From Phaeovulum sp. (GTDB lineage Bacteria > Pseudomonadota > Alphaproteobacteria > Rhodobacterales > Rhodobacteraceae), in contig NZ_JAUXPI010000012.1 of assembly GCF_030684035.1 (NCBI RefSeq), positions 62,001 to 126,000 of the forward strand: a stretch of 64,000 bases of DNA. Direction: 5' to 3'. Of this stretch, positions 1 to 7,483 are shown in pieces. The notes under the pieces were generated by a model. The model saw only the letters and a list, made by a program, of their open reading frames with translations. It was not told the DNA's origin and ran no database searches. Position 1 is the first letter of the stretch, and each line of letters begins with the position of its first letter. The translations under genes were made by a program, and so were the position numbers.

Positions 1-96
1 ACCGATCATGCCCAAGAGCCGGGAATCGATCTCGATTTTCTGCAACAGATTGCGCTTGCCCTGCTGGGGGGCTGCGTTGGGGGCCGCGTCGGTCAT
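1..96 (-). CDS. xylH: Sugar (xylose) ABC transporter permease, N-terminal fragment
   Basis: Only the first 32 codons lie in the window; the gene runs off the left edge. The ATG at 96 opens a reading frame that ends at the edge in a stretch like the IDxRLLGMI segment found just before the first membrane helix of XylH-type permeases. It lies 84 bases after xylF on the same strand, where the transport genes of the xylose ABC system are expected. The permease would form the inner-membrane channel. The assignment rests mainly on position and this short N-terminus, so xylG or another sugar permease cannot be fully excluded. Confidence 0.6.
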   Translation of the reverse strand, partial: MTDAAPNAAPQQGKRNLLQKIEIDSRLLGMIG

Positions 97-136
97 AAAG
101 CTATCCCGTTCAGTGCCGCACGGGCGGCATATGGCT

Positions 137-162
137 GCGCCCCGGCATGAAAGCCGGGGCGC
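137..162 (-). promoter_or_regulatory. Intergenic hairpin between xylF and the permease gene
   Basis: A perfect 10-bp stem (137-146 with 153-162, arm GCGCCCCGGC) closes a 6-base loop between the xylF stop and the permease start. There is no T-run, so it is a poor terminator. Stable hairpins after the binding-protein gene of ABC operons commonly protect the upstream message and keep permease expression lower; that role is inferred here. Confidence 0.6.
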
Positions 163-180
163 ATTCTGAAACTCAAAGGA

Positions 181-1197
181 TCAGTTGCAGGGTGCCGGGC
201 CTGCGGTCACGCCCTGGCAGAGCGCTTCTTTGGTGATCCAGCCCGCATCGACAACCGCCGAAAGGTTGTCTTTTGTGATCGGCATCGGCGCGAGGAACAG
301 CGAGTTCATCGTGGTGCCGGCCGGCGAGGTCCAGGCTGCCGCACCGGCTACGGTTGCGTTCTTGTCGCCCGCCAGTGCCACCGCAATTTCCGCGGCCGCG
401 CGGCCAAGCTCACGCGCATCTTTCCAGACCGAAACCGTCTGGGTGCCAAGCGCCACACGGTTCAGCGCCGCATGATCGCCATCTTGCCCGGAAACCGGAA
501 CCACCATGCCCTGCGCGCTCAGCGCTGCGACCGAACCACCGGCGGTGCCGTCGTTCGAGGCAACCACGGCATCGACCTTGTTGTTCTGCGCGGTCAGGAT
601 CTGCTCCATGTTGCGCTGGGCGTTGGCGGGCAGCCAGCCATCGGTATAGGCTTCGCCGACAATCTTGATCGCGCCCGAATCGATTGCGGCTTGCAGCACT
701 TCTTGCTGGCCGCCACGCAGGAAATCGGCGTTCGGGTCGGTCGGCGAACCTTTGATCATGACATAGTTGCCGGTCGGCGCGGCGGCCAGAACGGCGCGGG
801 CCTGCATCCGGCCCACTTCGACGTTGTCGAAGGTAAGGTAGAAGGCGCGCGCGTCTTCGATCAGGCGGTCATAGGCAATGACCGGAATTCCTTCATCGGC
901 GGCAGCGGTCACTGCCGGAACGATCGCCTGCGTATCTTGCGCGAGAATGATGAGCGCATCGACACCCTGCGCCATCAGGCTTTCGATGTCGGAAAGCTGC
1001 TTGGCCGAGGAAGACTGCGCGTCAGCCGAAACATAAACCGCACCCGCGGCGGCCAGCGCGGCCTTGATCGCGGCTTCGTCGGTTTTCCAGCGCTCTTCCT
1101 GGAAGTTCGACCACGAAACGCCGACGGTGATCTGCGCAAGGGCCGATGTGGTAAACCCGGCCGCAATGACTGCGGCCAGCAAAAGGGTCTTTTTCAT
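181..1197 (-). CDS. xylF: D-xylose ABC transporter substrate-binding protein
   Basis: A 338-residue periplasmic binding protein of the sugar-binding family 1 fold. It begins with a typical signal peptide (MKKTLLLAAVIAAGFTTSALA) and contains the family stretches IIVPAVTAAADEGIPVIAYDRLI and ASNDGTAGGSVAAL, where bound pentose contacts are made in XylF proteins. The ATG at 1197 is chosen over one eight codons upstream because it starts the signal peptide and has a strong GGGAGGA ribosome site. It delivers xylose to the permease encoded next on the same strand. The divergent ROK regulator at 1409 supports xylose specificity. Related pentoses remain possible ligands. Confidence 0.88.
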   Translation of the reverse strand: MKKTLLLAAVIAAGFTTSALAQITVGVSWSNFQEERWKTDEAAIKAALAAAGAVYVSADAQSSSAKQLSDIESLMAQGVDALIILAQDTQAIVPAVTAAADEGIPVIAYDRLIEDARAFYLTFDNVEVGRMQARAVLAAAPTGNYVMIKGSPTDPNADFLRGGQQEVLQAAIDSGAIKIVGEAYTDGWLPANAQRNMEQILTAQNNKVDAVVASNDGTAGGSVAALSAQGMVVPVSGQDGDHAALNRVALGTQTVSVWKDARELGRAAAEIAVALAGDKNATVAGAAAWTSPAGTTMNSLFLAPMPITKDNLSAVVDAGWITKEALCQGVTAGPAPCN

Positions 1198-1272
1198 GTC
1201 TTCCTCCCAAAGTAAGGCCATACAGGCCCCGCCCGGCGGATTCGCCGGAATAGGCGAATACTTGGAGGAATA

Positions 1273-1299
1273 ATTTTAGTTGTCAAAATAAAAATGACA
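1273..1299. promoter_or_regulatory. Candidate XylR operator and -35 element upstream of xylF
   Basis: ATTTTAGTT (1273-1281) is followed by a dyad, TGTCA (1281-1285) and TGACA (1295-1299), around an A/T-only centre. On the minus strand the same bases contain a perfect TTGACA -35 hexamer (1281-1286). The 9-mer ATTTTAGTT recurs inverted at the xylR start, which suggests one protein binds both. Binding by XylR is inference; no clear -10 hexamer is seen. Confidence 0.5.
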
Positions 1300-1382
1300 G
1301 GACACTGTGGAAATCTAGGCTCCAACGCCGGGATAATGCTGCGCAGCGGCTAAGGGCGGGCTGAGAACGTGCCGCAGGTGCA

Positions 1383-1410
1383 TAGTTTTGTTAGGGGAGT
1401 GAACTAAAAT
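1383..1410. promoter_or_regulatory. Candidate autoregulatory operator over the xylR ribosome site
   Basis: TAGTT (1383-1387) and AACTA (1402-1406) form a dyad over the AGGGGAGT ribosome site of xylR. AACTAAAAT (1402-1410) is the exact reverse complement of the element before xylF. This matches a repressor that controls both its own gene and the divergent transporter. It is inferred from the shared sequence only. Confidence 0.45.
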
Positions 1411-2689
1411 GGCCAGCTTGTCGGTCGAGAGAAAGCGACTTGGCGGTGGCGCACCGGGGTGCGGGCCGCTGATTCCGCCACTTTCGGAAACCACGCGCCC
1501 GCTGCGCCAGCAGATATTCGATCGCGTCCGTGCCGCGGGGCTGATCGCCCGCGTGCAACTGGCCAAGGAGCTTTCGATCAGCCCGGCCTCGGTGACCACG
1601 CTCACTTCCGAGCTTATCGAGCGCGGATTTCTTGAGGAAGTGCAGGCGCGGCGCGAATCCGACACCGTGCGCGGCCGCCCGACGGTAGCGCTCGGGGTGC
1701 GGGCGGCGGCGCATTTTGTTGCGGGAATCAAGTTGTCCGACCGCGAACATACCGCCGTTGTAGTCGATTTCGCGGGTAACCTGATCGCAGGCGAGGCGAT
1801 ATCGCGCCAGCCGGGGGCGATGCTGCTTGCCGACATCGTCGGTGCCACCGAAACCCTGCTCGACCGGGTCTGCGCCAAGGCCGGTGTGCCGCGCGCCAAC
1901 CTTTCGGCGGTGGGGCTCGGGGTGCCGGGTTTTGTCGATTGCCCGGCGGGCGTCGTGCACTGGTCGCCGGTGCTGACAGATCACCATGTGCCGCTTGCCG
2001 CGGCCGCGTCGCAGCGCCTCAACCTTCCGGTGCATATCGACAATGACGCGAACCTCGTCACGCTGGCGGAGCTTTGGTTTGGTGCCGGGCGGCGGCTTTC
2101 GGATTTTGCCGTGGTCACCATCGAGCATGGTGTCGGCATGGGTTTTGTCATCAACCACCGCATTTTTCGTGGCTCGCAGGGCATGGGCATGGAGCTTGGC
2201 CATACCAAGGTGCAGCTCGATGGCGCGCTGTGCCGCTGCGGCCAGCGCGGCTGTCTTGAAGCCTATGTCGCCGACTACGCGCTGGTGCGCGAGGCACAAA
2301 CCGCGCTCAATCTGTCCCACCGCGAGAACCAGAGCGTTGGCGCGCTGCTCGAAAGCCTTTTCGACCATGCCAAGGCTGGCAACAGTGCCGCACGGTCGAT
2401 CTTTCATCGCGCCGGGCGCTATCTGGCGCTGGGGCTGGCGAATGTGGTCAATCTGTTCGACCCCGAGCTCATCATCCTCTCGGGCGAGCGGATGCGGTAC
2501 GATTATCTTTACGCCGAAGAAACGCTGGATGAGATGCGGGCAATGATGCTCAACACCGGCCGCCCGACCCCGCGGATCGAGACCCACGCCTGGGGCGATC
2601 TGCTCTGGGCACATGGTGCCGCCGCATTGGCGCTGCACGAGGTTTCCGACGGCCTGCTGTGCCCGCCTCGGGAAATGGCCGCACAATGA
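1409..2689 (+). CDS. xylR: ROK-family transcriptional regulator (XylR-type)
   Basis: A 426-residue regulator with an N-terminal winged helix (about residues 33-78, ARVQLAKELSISPASVTTL) and a ROK sugar-kinase-like domain. The ROK domain has the phosphate-loop-like GLGVPG, the sugar-contact DNDAN, and the zinc motif with H265 and CxCGxxGCxE near 275-284. ROK proteins of this layout repress sugar uptake genes until the sugar binds. It is divergent from xylF across 211 bases that contain paired ATTTTAGTT elements. The stop overlaps the next start (ATGA), so the CRTAC1 gene is translationally coupled to it. Xylose as effector is inferred from the neighbour. Confidence 0.85.
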   Translation: MASLSVERKRLGGGAPGCGPLIPPLSETTRPLRQQIFDRVRAAGLIARVQLAKELSISPASVTTLTSELIERGFLEEVQARRESDTVRGRPTVALGVRAAAHFVAGIKLSDREHTAVVVDFAGNLIAGEAISRQPGAMLLADIVGATETLLDRVCAKAGVPRANLSAVGLGVPGFVDCPAGVVHWSPVLTDHHVPLAAAASQRLNLPVHIDNDANLVTLAELWFGAGRRLSDFAVVTIEHGVGMGFVINHRIFRGSQGMGMELGHTKVQLDGALCRCGQRGCLEAYVADYALVREAQTALNLSHRENQSVGALLESLFDHAKAGNSAARSIFHRAGRYLALGLANVVNLFDPELIILSGERMRYDYLYAEETLDEMRAMMLNTGRPTPRIETHAWGDLLWAHGAAALALHEVSDGLLCPPREMAAQ

Positions 2690-4170
2690 GGGCGCTTGCA
2701 GCAGTGCTTCTGGCGTTTCCGGCAGGCGCAGAGCCGCTTTTCGTCAACGATGCACCTCTTTCGCCCACCCACGTCTATGCCGGCGGATGGGAGCATTTCG
2801 TCGGTGGCGGCGTGGCGGTGTTCGACTGCAACGGCGATACGCGCCCCGACCTCTTCGTGGCGGGCGGCGAGAATCCGGCGACGCTGCTGGTCAACCTCTC
2901 AGAACCGGGGGCAAATCTGCGCTTCACTTCGGGTGAGATCGCGGCGATGACCGGCGTGACCGGTGCCTACCCGCTCGATATCGACAGCGACGGCCTGATC
3001 GATCTTGCGGTGCTGCGGGTCGGCCCGAACCTGCTGCTGCGCGGCGAGGGTGGTTGCCGATTTTCCGATGCCAGCGCTGAGTGGGGCCTTGCACCCCGTG
3101 ATGCCTGGACCACGGCCTTTACCGCCACATGGGAAAATGGCGCGAAGCTGCCCACGCTGGTTTTCGGCAACTACGTTGACCGCAGCAACCCGAACGGCCC
3201 GTTCCAAGCCTGCGATGAGAACGAGGTTTATCGCCCCGAAGACCGCAAATATGGCGCGTCAGAGCCGCTTTCACCGGGATACTGCGCGCTCTCGATGCTG
3301 ATTTCCGATTGGCAGCGCCGTGGCACTGCCGAGCTGCGCATCTCCAACGACCGACACTATTATGTGCGCGGCGGTTATGAGCAGATGTATCGCCTGAACC
3401 CACTGGCCGAGCGCGCCGACTGGCCGCATGTCTCGCTTTGGGGCATGGGCATAGCCAGCCGCGACATCACCGGCGATGGCCTGCCCGAAGTGATGATGAC
3501 CTCGATGGGTGACCAGCTTTTGCAGTTCAATCGGGGTAGCGGATTCGAAAACGCACCCTATGCGCTGGGCACCTATGCGCAGCGCCCCTATCTGGGCGAT
3601 GATGGTCGCCCCTCTACCGGCTGGCACGCCGAATTCGGCGACATCGACAATGACGGGCTTCAGGATCTGTTCATCGCCAAGGGCAACGTCGATCAGATGC
3701 CCTCGAATGCCATCCACGACCCCAACAACCTGCTGATGCAGGGACCGGACGGGATTTTCCGCGAACAGGGTGACGCGGCGGGTGTTGCCACAAGCGAGCG
3801 CTCGCGCGGCGGGGCGCTGGCCGATCTGAACGCCGACGGGCTGCTTGACCTTGTCGTGGTCAACCGCCGCGCAGCCTTGGAGATCTGGCGCAACACCAGC
3901 ACAAATACCGGCAATTGGGCCGAAATAGAGCCTGTTATGGCTGGCACAAACCGCCGAGCCGTGGGTGCCTGGGTCGAGCTTCGCGCGGATGGAAAGGTGC
4001 AGGCCGCCGAGATCACGGTTGGCGGTGGCCACGCTGGCGGGCAGGCGTTGCCGGTCCATTTCGGTCTCGGCGCTGCCGCCAAGGCAGAGGCGCGGGTGAT
4101 CTGGCCGGACGGAACCTTGGGCGATTGGCACGCCATCACCATGAACGCGGTCAATCGGTTGATGCGATAG
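2686..4170 (+). CDS. CRTAC1-family FG-GAP/VCBS repeat protein with ASPIC/UnbV domain
   Basis: A 494-residue exported protein: signal peptide (residues 1-15), then at least five calcium-binding repeats of the DxNxDGxxD type (for example FDCNGDTRPDL, DIDSDGLIDL, DITGDGLPEV, DIDNDGLQDL, DLNADGLLDL), then a C-terminal ASPIC/UnbV domain (RRAVGAWVEL ... VIWPDG). Such proteins fold as a seven-bladed propeller; their biochemical role is poorly known. The ATG at 2686 is chosen because it gives a clean signal peptide and overlaps the xylR stop. It converges on a di-heme peroxidase gene, so both products would sit in the periplasm. A role in sugar metabolism is not shown. Confidence 0.8.
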   Translation: MRALAAVLLAFPAGAEPLFVNDAPLSPTHVYAGGWEHFVGGGVAVFDCNGDTRPDLFVAGGENPATLLVNLSEPGANLRFTSGEIAAMTGVTGAYPLDIDSDGLIDLAVLRVGPNLLLRGEGGCRFSDASAEWGLAPRDAWTTAFTATWENGAKLPTLVFGNYVDRSNPNGPFQACDENEVYRPEDRKYGASEPLSPGYCALSMLISDWQRRGTAELRISNDRHYYVRGGYEQMYRLNPLAERADWPHVSLWGMGIASRDITGDGLPEVMMTSMGDQLLQFNRGSGFENAPYALGTYAQRPYLGDDGRPSTGWHAEFGDIDNDGLQDLFIAKGNVDQMPSNAIHDPNNLLMQGPDGIFREQGDAAGVATSERSRGGALADLNADGLLDLVVVNRRAALEIWRNTSTNTGNWAEIEPVMAGTNRRAVGAWVELRADGKVQAAEITVGGGHAGGQALPVHFGLGAAAKAEARVIWPDGTLGDWHAITMNAVNRLMR

Positions 4171-4171
4171 C

Positions 4172-4189
4172 CGGGGTTTTACAGCCCCG
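4172..4189 (+). terminator. Weak hairpin between convergent genes
   Basis: CGGGG and CCCCG pair around an 8-base loop one base after the CRTAC1 stop, followed by TTTCG. It is a short stem with a short T stretch, so it is a possible terminator only. Confidence 0.35.
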
Positions 4190-4223
4190 TTTCGCCCCGA
4201 AGTGTCTTTCCACAGGGAAGCAA

Positions 4224-5528
4224 CTAGCGGTCCACCGGCAGGCCGGAGGGAACCGACGCGGGGATGCCGAGGCGGCCCGCAATTGCCGCCGGGTCGGTCA
4301 GACTGTCGAGAAAGGCCAGAATCGAGCCGATTTCAGCGGTCGAGAGTGGTCGAAGCGGGGTTGCGGCGGCGGCGATTGCGGCAGTTTCCGTGGCGCTGTC
4401 CAGCACCGCCCAGTCGGGCTTGGAATCGGGCAGCGCGGGCAGCAGCGCGTTGCGGGCATAACCTGCAAGCGCCCCCGGCTGGCCATGGCTGGCGAGAAAC
4501 TCAGCGAGTGTTCCATGCGCCCCGGCGTGCCCCCAGGGGCCGGTCCCGGTCACGTTGCGCAACGAGGGGGTGCGGAAGGCATAAAGGTCAGATGCCTGCC
4601 CGGTCACCCGAAACCTGCCCTCGTCGCGGCTGTGGCTCTCAAACCGCTCGGCCTTGCCGGGGCCGAGTTGCGGCGCGGCCATGGCGTGAAATCGGTGGTC
4701 TGTCTGGAACGGCCCGGAATGGCACTCGGCACAGCCCGCTGCGCCATAGAAAAGCTCCATCCCCGCTGCCGCCTCGACCGACAAATCCGCCGTGCCGCGC
4801 AAAAAGGCGTCAAACGGGCTTGAATCCGACCGCCACTCTTGCGCGACAAAGGCGGCGACGGCGTTCGAGATATCGGTAAAATCAATTGCGCGGCCAGCAC
4901 CGATTTCGGCTGAAACAGAGCCGAATTTGGTGGCATATTCCGGGATTGCCGCAACCCGCGCCGCGATGATGTCCCATGCCCCGCCCGCGCCGGTGATGCG
5001 GCCCGAACGCACCGCCTTGGCCACATCGTTTTCGCTGTAGTGCCCGGCCATCTCATCGGATGAAAGCACCGGAAACATGGTCTGCGCCGACAGAACCGAG
5101 GCAAAGCCGGTTACCATCTCGTCATCCATCGGCGTACGAATGCCAGATCGGCGCGCCGGGTCCGCCTCGATGCGGCCATCATGAAAGAGCCGGGTGAATT
5201 CCAGCGCGCCGAGGTTGAAGAGCGCGGGCGAATTGCGCGGAATGCGCAGTTCGGGAATGTTCTCGGTGCCAATGTGGCGTTCCGGCCCAAGACCGGTCGC
5301 GCCCTCACCAAGCCCAAGCGGCAGACCGTCCGAGGTGGCAAAGCGCGGGTGGTGGCAGGTGGCGCAGGCGATATTGCGGTTGCCCGACAGGATCGGGTCG
5401 TAGAACAAAAGCCAGCCAAGCCGCGCCTCGGCGGGGTTCAGCGCGCCGTAATCGGCATCGCGCACGGGTTCAGGCAGCTCGGCAAGCGCCGGGGAGGCGA
5501 GCAGAAAAAGCGCCGCTGACCACTTCAT
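4224..5528 (-). CDS. Di-heme cytochrome c peroxidase (MauG/CcpA family)
   Basis: A 434-residue periplasmic protein with a signal peptide (residues 1-16) and two c-type heme sites, CATCH at 55-59 and CAECH at 266-270, the two-heme layout of bacterial cytochrome c peroxidases and MauG-like enzymes. Known members reduce hydrogen peroxide with electrons from cytochrome c or oxidise protein residues. It follows the aldo/keto reductase gene with a 4-base ATGA overlap, so the two are co-translated. The protein is longer than classical Ccp (about 320-340 residues), closer to the methylamine-utilisation-like group. The electron donor is unknown. Confidence 0.82.
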   Translation of the reverse strand: MKWSAALFLLASPALAELPEPVRDADYGALNPAEARLGWLLFYDPILSGNRNIACATCHHPRFATSDGLPLGLGEGATGLGPERHIGTENIPELRIPRNSPALFNLGALEFTRLFHDGRIEADPARRSGIRTPMDDEMVTGFASVLSAQTMFPVLSSDEMAGHYSENDVAKAVRSGRITGAGGAWDIIAARVAAIPEYATKFGSVSAEIGAGRAIDFTDISNAVAAFVAQEWRSDSSPFDAFLRGTADLSVEAAAGMELFYGAAGCAECHSGPFQTDHRFHAMAAPQLGPGKAERFESHSRDEGRFRVTGQASDLYAFRTPSLRNVTGTGPWGHAGAHGTLAEFLASHGQPGALAGYARNALLPALPDSKPDWAVLDSATETAAIAAAATPLRPLSTAEIGSILAFLDSLTDPAAIAGRLGIPASVPSGLPVDR

Positions 5529-6559
5529 GCCCGCTCCTCGGATGACTGTGCCCAGAGGTTGATCGCCTCGTCCTGCGCATGGCGGTCAATCTCCGCAAGC
5601 TCATCGTCGGTGAAATCGAGCCGCCCGAGCGCCCCCACACAATCGCGCACCTGTTCGGGCCGCGAGGCACCGATCAACGCCGAGGTGATGCCACCGCCGC
5701 GCAGCACCCAGGCCAGTGCCATTTGCGCCAGCGTCTGCCCGCGCGCCTCGGCAATCCGGTTCAGCGCCCGGACCTTTTCGATTGCCCTGGTCGAGAGCAT
5801 GCGCTGATCGAGGCTCTTGCCCTGCGCCGCGCGGCTGTCTTCGGGCACGCCGCGCAGATATTTGCTGGTCAGTATCCCTTGCGCCAGCGGCGTGAACGCG
5901 ATGGAGCCAACGCCAAGCTCGGCAAGAGTTTCGCGCAGCCCGTCGCGCTCGACCCAGCGGTTGATCATGTTGTAGCTCGGCTGGTGAATCAGCAAAGGCG
6001 TGCCAAGATCTTTCAGGATCGCCATCGCCTCCCGGGTTCGGGCGGAATTGTAGCTTGAAATCCCCGCGTAAAGCGCGCGCCCCGACCGCACGATCTGGTC
6101 AAGCGCGCCCATTGTCTCTTCCAGCGGGGTTTTCGGGTCGAAGCGGTGCGAATAGAAGATATCCACATAATCGAGCCCGAGGCGCTTCAGCGAGGCATCG
6201 CAGGACGCGATCAGGTATTTGCGGCTGCCCCATTCGCCGTAAGGCCCGTTCCACATCTGATAGCCCGCCTTGGACGAGATGATCAGCTCGTCGCGCAGCC
6301 CGGCAAAATCGGTGCGGAGAATCTCGCCAAAGGCCTCCTCGGCGCTACCGGGTGGCGGCCCGTAGTTGTTGGCAAGGTCGAAATGGGTAATGCCATGGTC
6401 AAAGGCAGTGCGGCAGATGGCCTGCTTGGTGGCGTGCGGCGTATCGTGGCCGAAGTTGTGCCAAAGCCCGAGCGAGATTGCGGGCAAGCGAAGGCCAGAT
6501 GCCCCGCAGCGGTTGTAGATCATCGACTCATAACGGTTTTCGGCGGGAACGTAGCGCAT
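5525..6559 (-). CDS. Aldo/keto reductase, L-glyceraldehyde 3-phosphate reductase type
   Basis: A 344-residue NADPH-dependent reductase of the AKR14/YghZ (MgrA) group, close to the 346 residues of the E. coli protein. Visible features are the opening YNRCGASGLRLPAISLGLW, the catalytic Asp/Tyr stretch DLANNYGPPPGSAE, the catalytic Lys in ISSKAGYQMWNGPYGEWG, the catalytic-pocket YSHRFD and the NADPH-binding GASRPEQV near the C-terminus. It reduces small aldehydes such as methylglyoxal in the cytoplasm. The ATG at 6559 has a GGAGG site and aligns with the family start. It is the first gene of a two-gene operon with the peroxidase, which hints at a detoxification role (inference). Confidence 0.85.
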   Translation of the reverse strand: MRYVPAENRYESMIYNRCGASGLRLPAISLGLWHNFGHDTPHATKQAICRTAFDHGITHFDLANNYGPPPGSAEEAFGEILRTDFAGLRDELIISSKAGYQMWNGPYGEWGSRKYLIASCDASLKRLGLDYVDIFYSHRFDPKTPLEETMGALDQIVRSGRALYAGISSYNSARTREAMAILKDLGTPLLIHQPSYNMINRWVERDGLRETLAELGVGSIAFTPLAQGILTSKYLRGVPEDSRAAQGKSLDQRMLSTRAIEKVRALNRIAEARGQTLAQMALAWVLRGGGITSALIGASRPEQVRDCVGALGRLDFTDDELAEIDRHAQDEAINLWAQSSEERA

Positions 6560-6655
6560 CTGAACCTCCGGCTTGTTGGCGTTAGCAGACCACAGCCGCG
6601 CCGCCATCGCAAGTTGCGCCCGCGTCGCAAGCCGCTAAGCTGGCGTACGCACAGG

Positions 6656-7483
6656 ATGGGGGCAGTTTTGCGCCGGGGCTGGGGTATTATCACGCGCATG
6701 GCGCGCCGCATCAGCGAAGCGCAGATGGGGTTGATCGCGGCCGGCGTGGCGTTTTACGCGATGTTCGCGGTGTTTCCGGCAATGACCGCGACCATCGCGC
6801 TCTGGAGCCTGGTTGCCGATCCGGCGGCGATTGCAGCCTATATGGGCGTGGCACAGGAGTTTGTGCCGCACGAAGCGTGGAAACTTCTTTCCGATCAGAT
6901 CGCCGCACTTCTCGCGGGGCCTCGTGCCACAATCGGTTGGGCAAGCCTGGTGTCGCTGCTTATCGCCCTTTACGCGGCGCGCGCCGGGGTCGAGGCGCTG
7001 GTGCAGGGCCTCAATGTCATTCACGGCTCCGCCCAGCATTCAACGCTGCGAAGCTTTGCGCTCGGCTATGGGCTGACCATGGCGCTGGTCGCGGCAACAT
7101 TGCTTGCCCTCGCCACCGTGGTTCTGGTGCCGCTGGCGCTGGCATTTCTGCCGTTCGGGCCGCTGCGCGCCTGGCTGCTTTCAGAGTTGCCCTGGGCGGC
7201 GGCGTTTCTGTTGGTGTTGAGCGCGCTCTGGGTGCTCTACCGCTTTGGCCCTTCGGGTGAGGCGCGCCGCGCGCGTTGGGTCAGCCCCGGCGCGGTTCTG
7301 GCGGCTCTGGCATGGTCTGGCGCGTCGCTGGCATTTTCCTATTACCTCGCGCATTTCGGAACCTACAACCGCATCTATGGATCGCTTGGGGCGGTCATCG
7401 CGCTGATGATGTGGTTCTACATCTCGGCCTATGCCGTGCTTTTGGGGGCCGCGCTCAACGCCGAAATGTCGCGGCGTCAGTAA
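6656..7483 (+). CDS. YihY/virulence factor BrkB family membrane protein
   Basis: A 275-residue inner-membrane protein with about six helices. The family signature GLIAAGVAFYAMFAVFP lies near the N-terminus, and the C-terminal stretch YGSLGAVIALMMWFYISAYAVLLGAALNAE is typical of YihY (formerly misnamed RNase BN). The exact function is unsettled. The ATG at 6656 keeps the amphipathic RRGWGIITR segment that precedes helix 1 in the family; a shorter ATG at 6698 is the alternative. Its last 7 bases overlap the end of convergent tamB. Confidence 0.82.
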   Translation: MGAVLRRGWGIITRMARRISEAQMGLIAAGVAFYAMFAVFPAMTATIALWSLVADPAAIAAYMGVAQEFVPHEAWKLLSDQIAALLAGPRATIGWASLVSLLIALYAARAGVEALVQGLNVIHGSAQHSTLRSFALGYGLTMALVAATLLALATVVLVPLALAFLPFGPLRAWLLSELPWAAAFLLVLSALWVLYRFGPSGEARRARWVSPGAVLAALAWSGASLAFSYYLAHFGTYNRIYGSLGAVIALMMWFYISAYAVLLGAALNAEMSRRQ

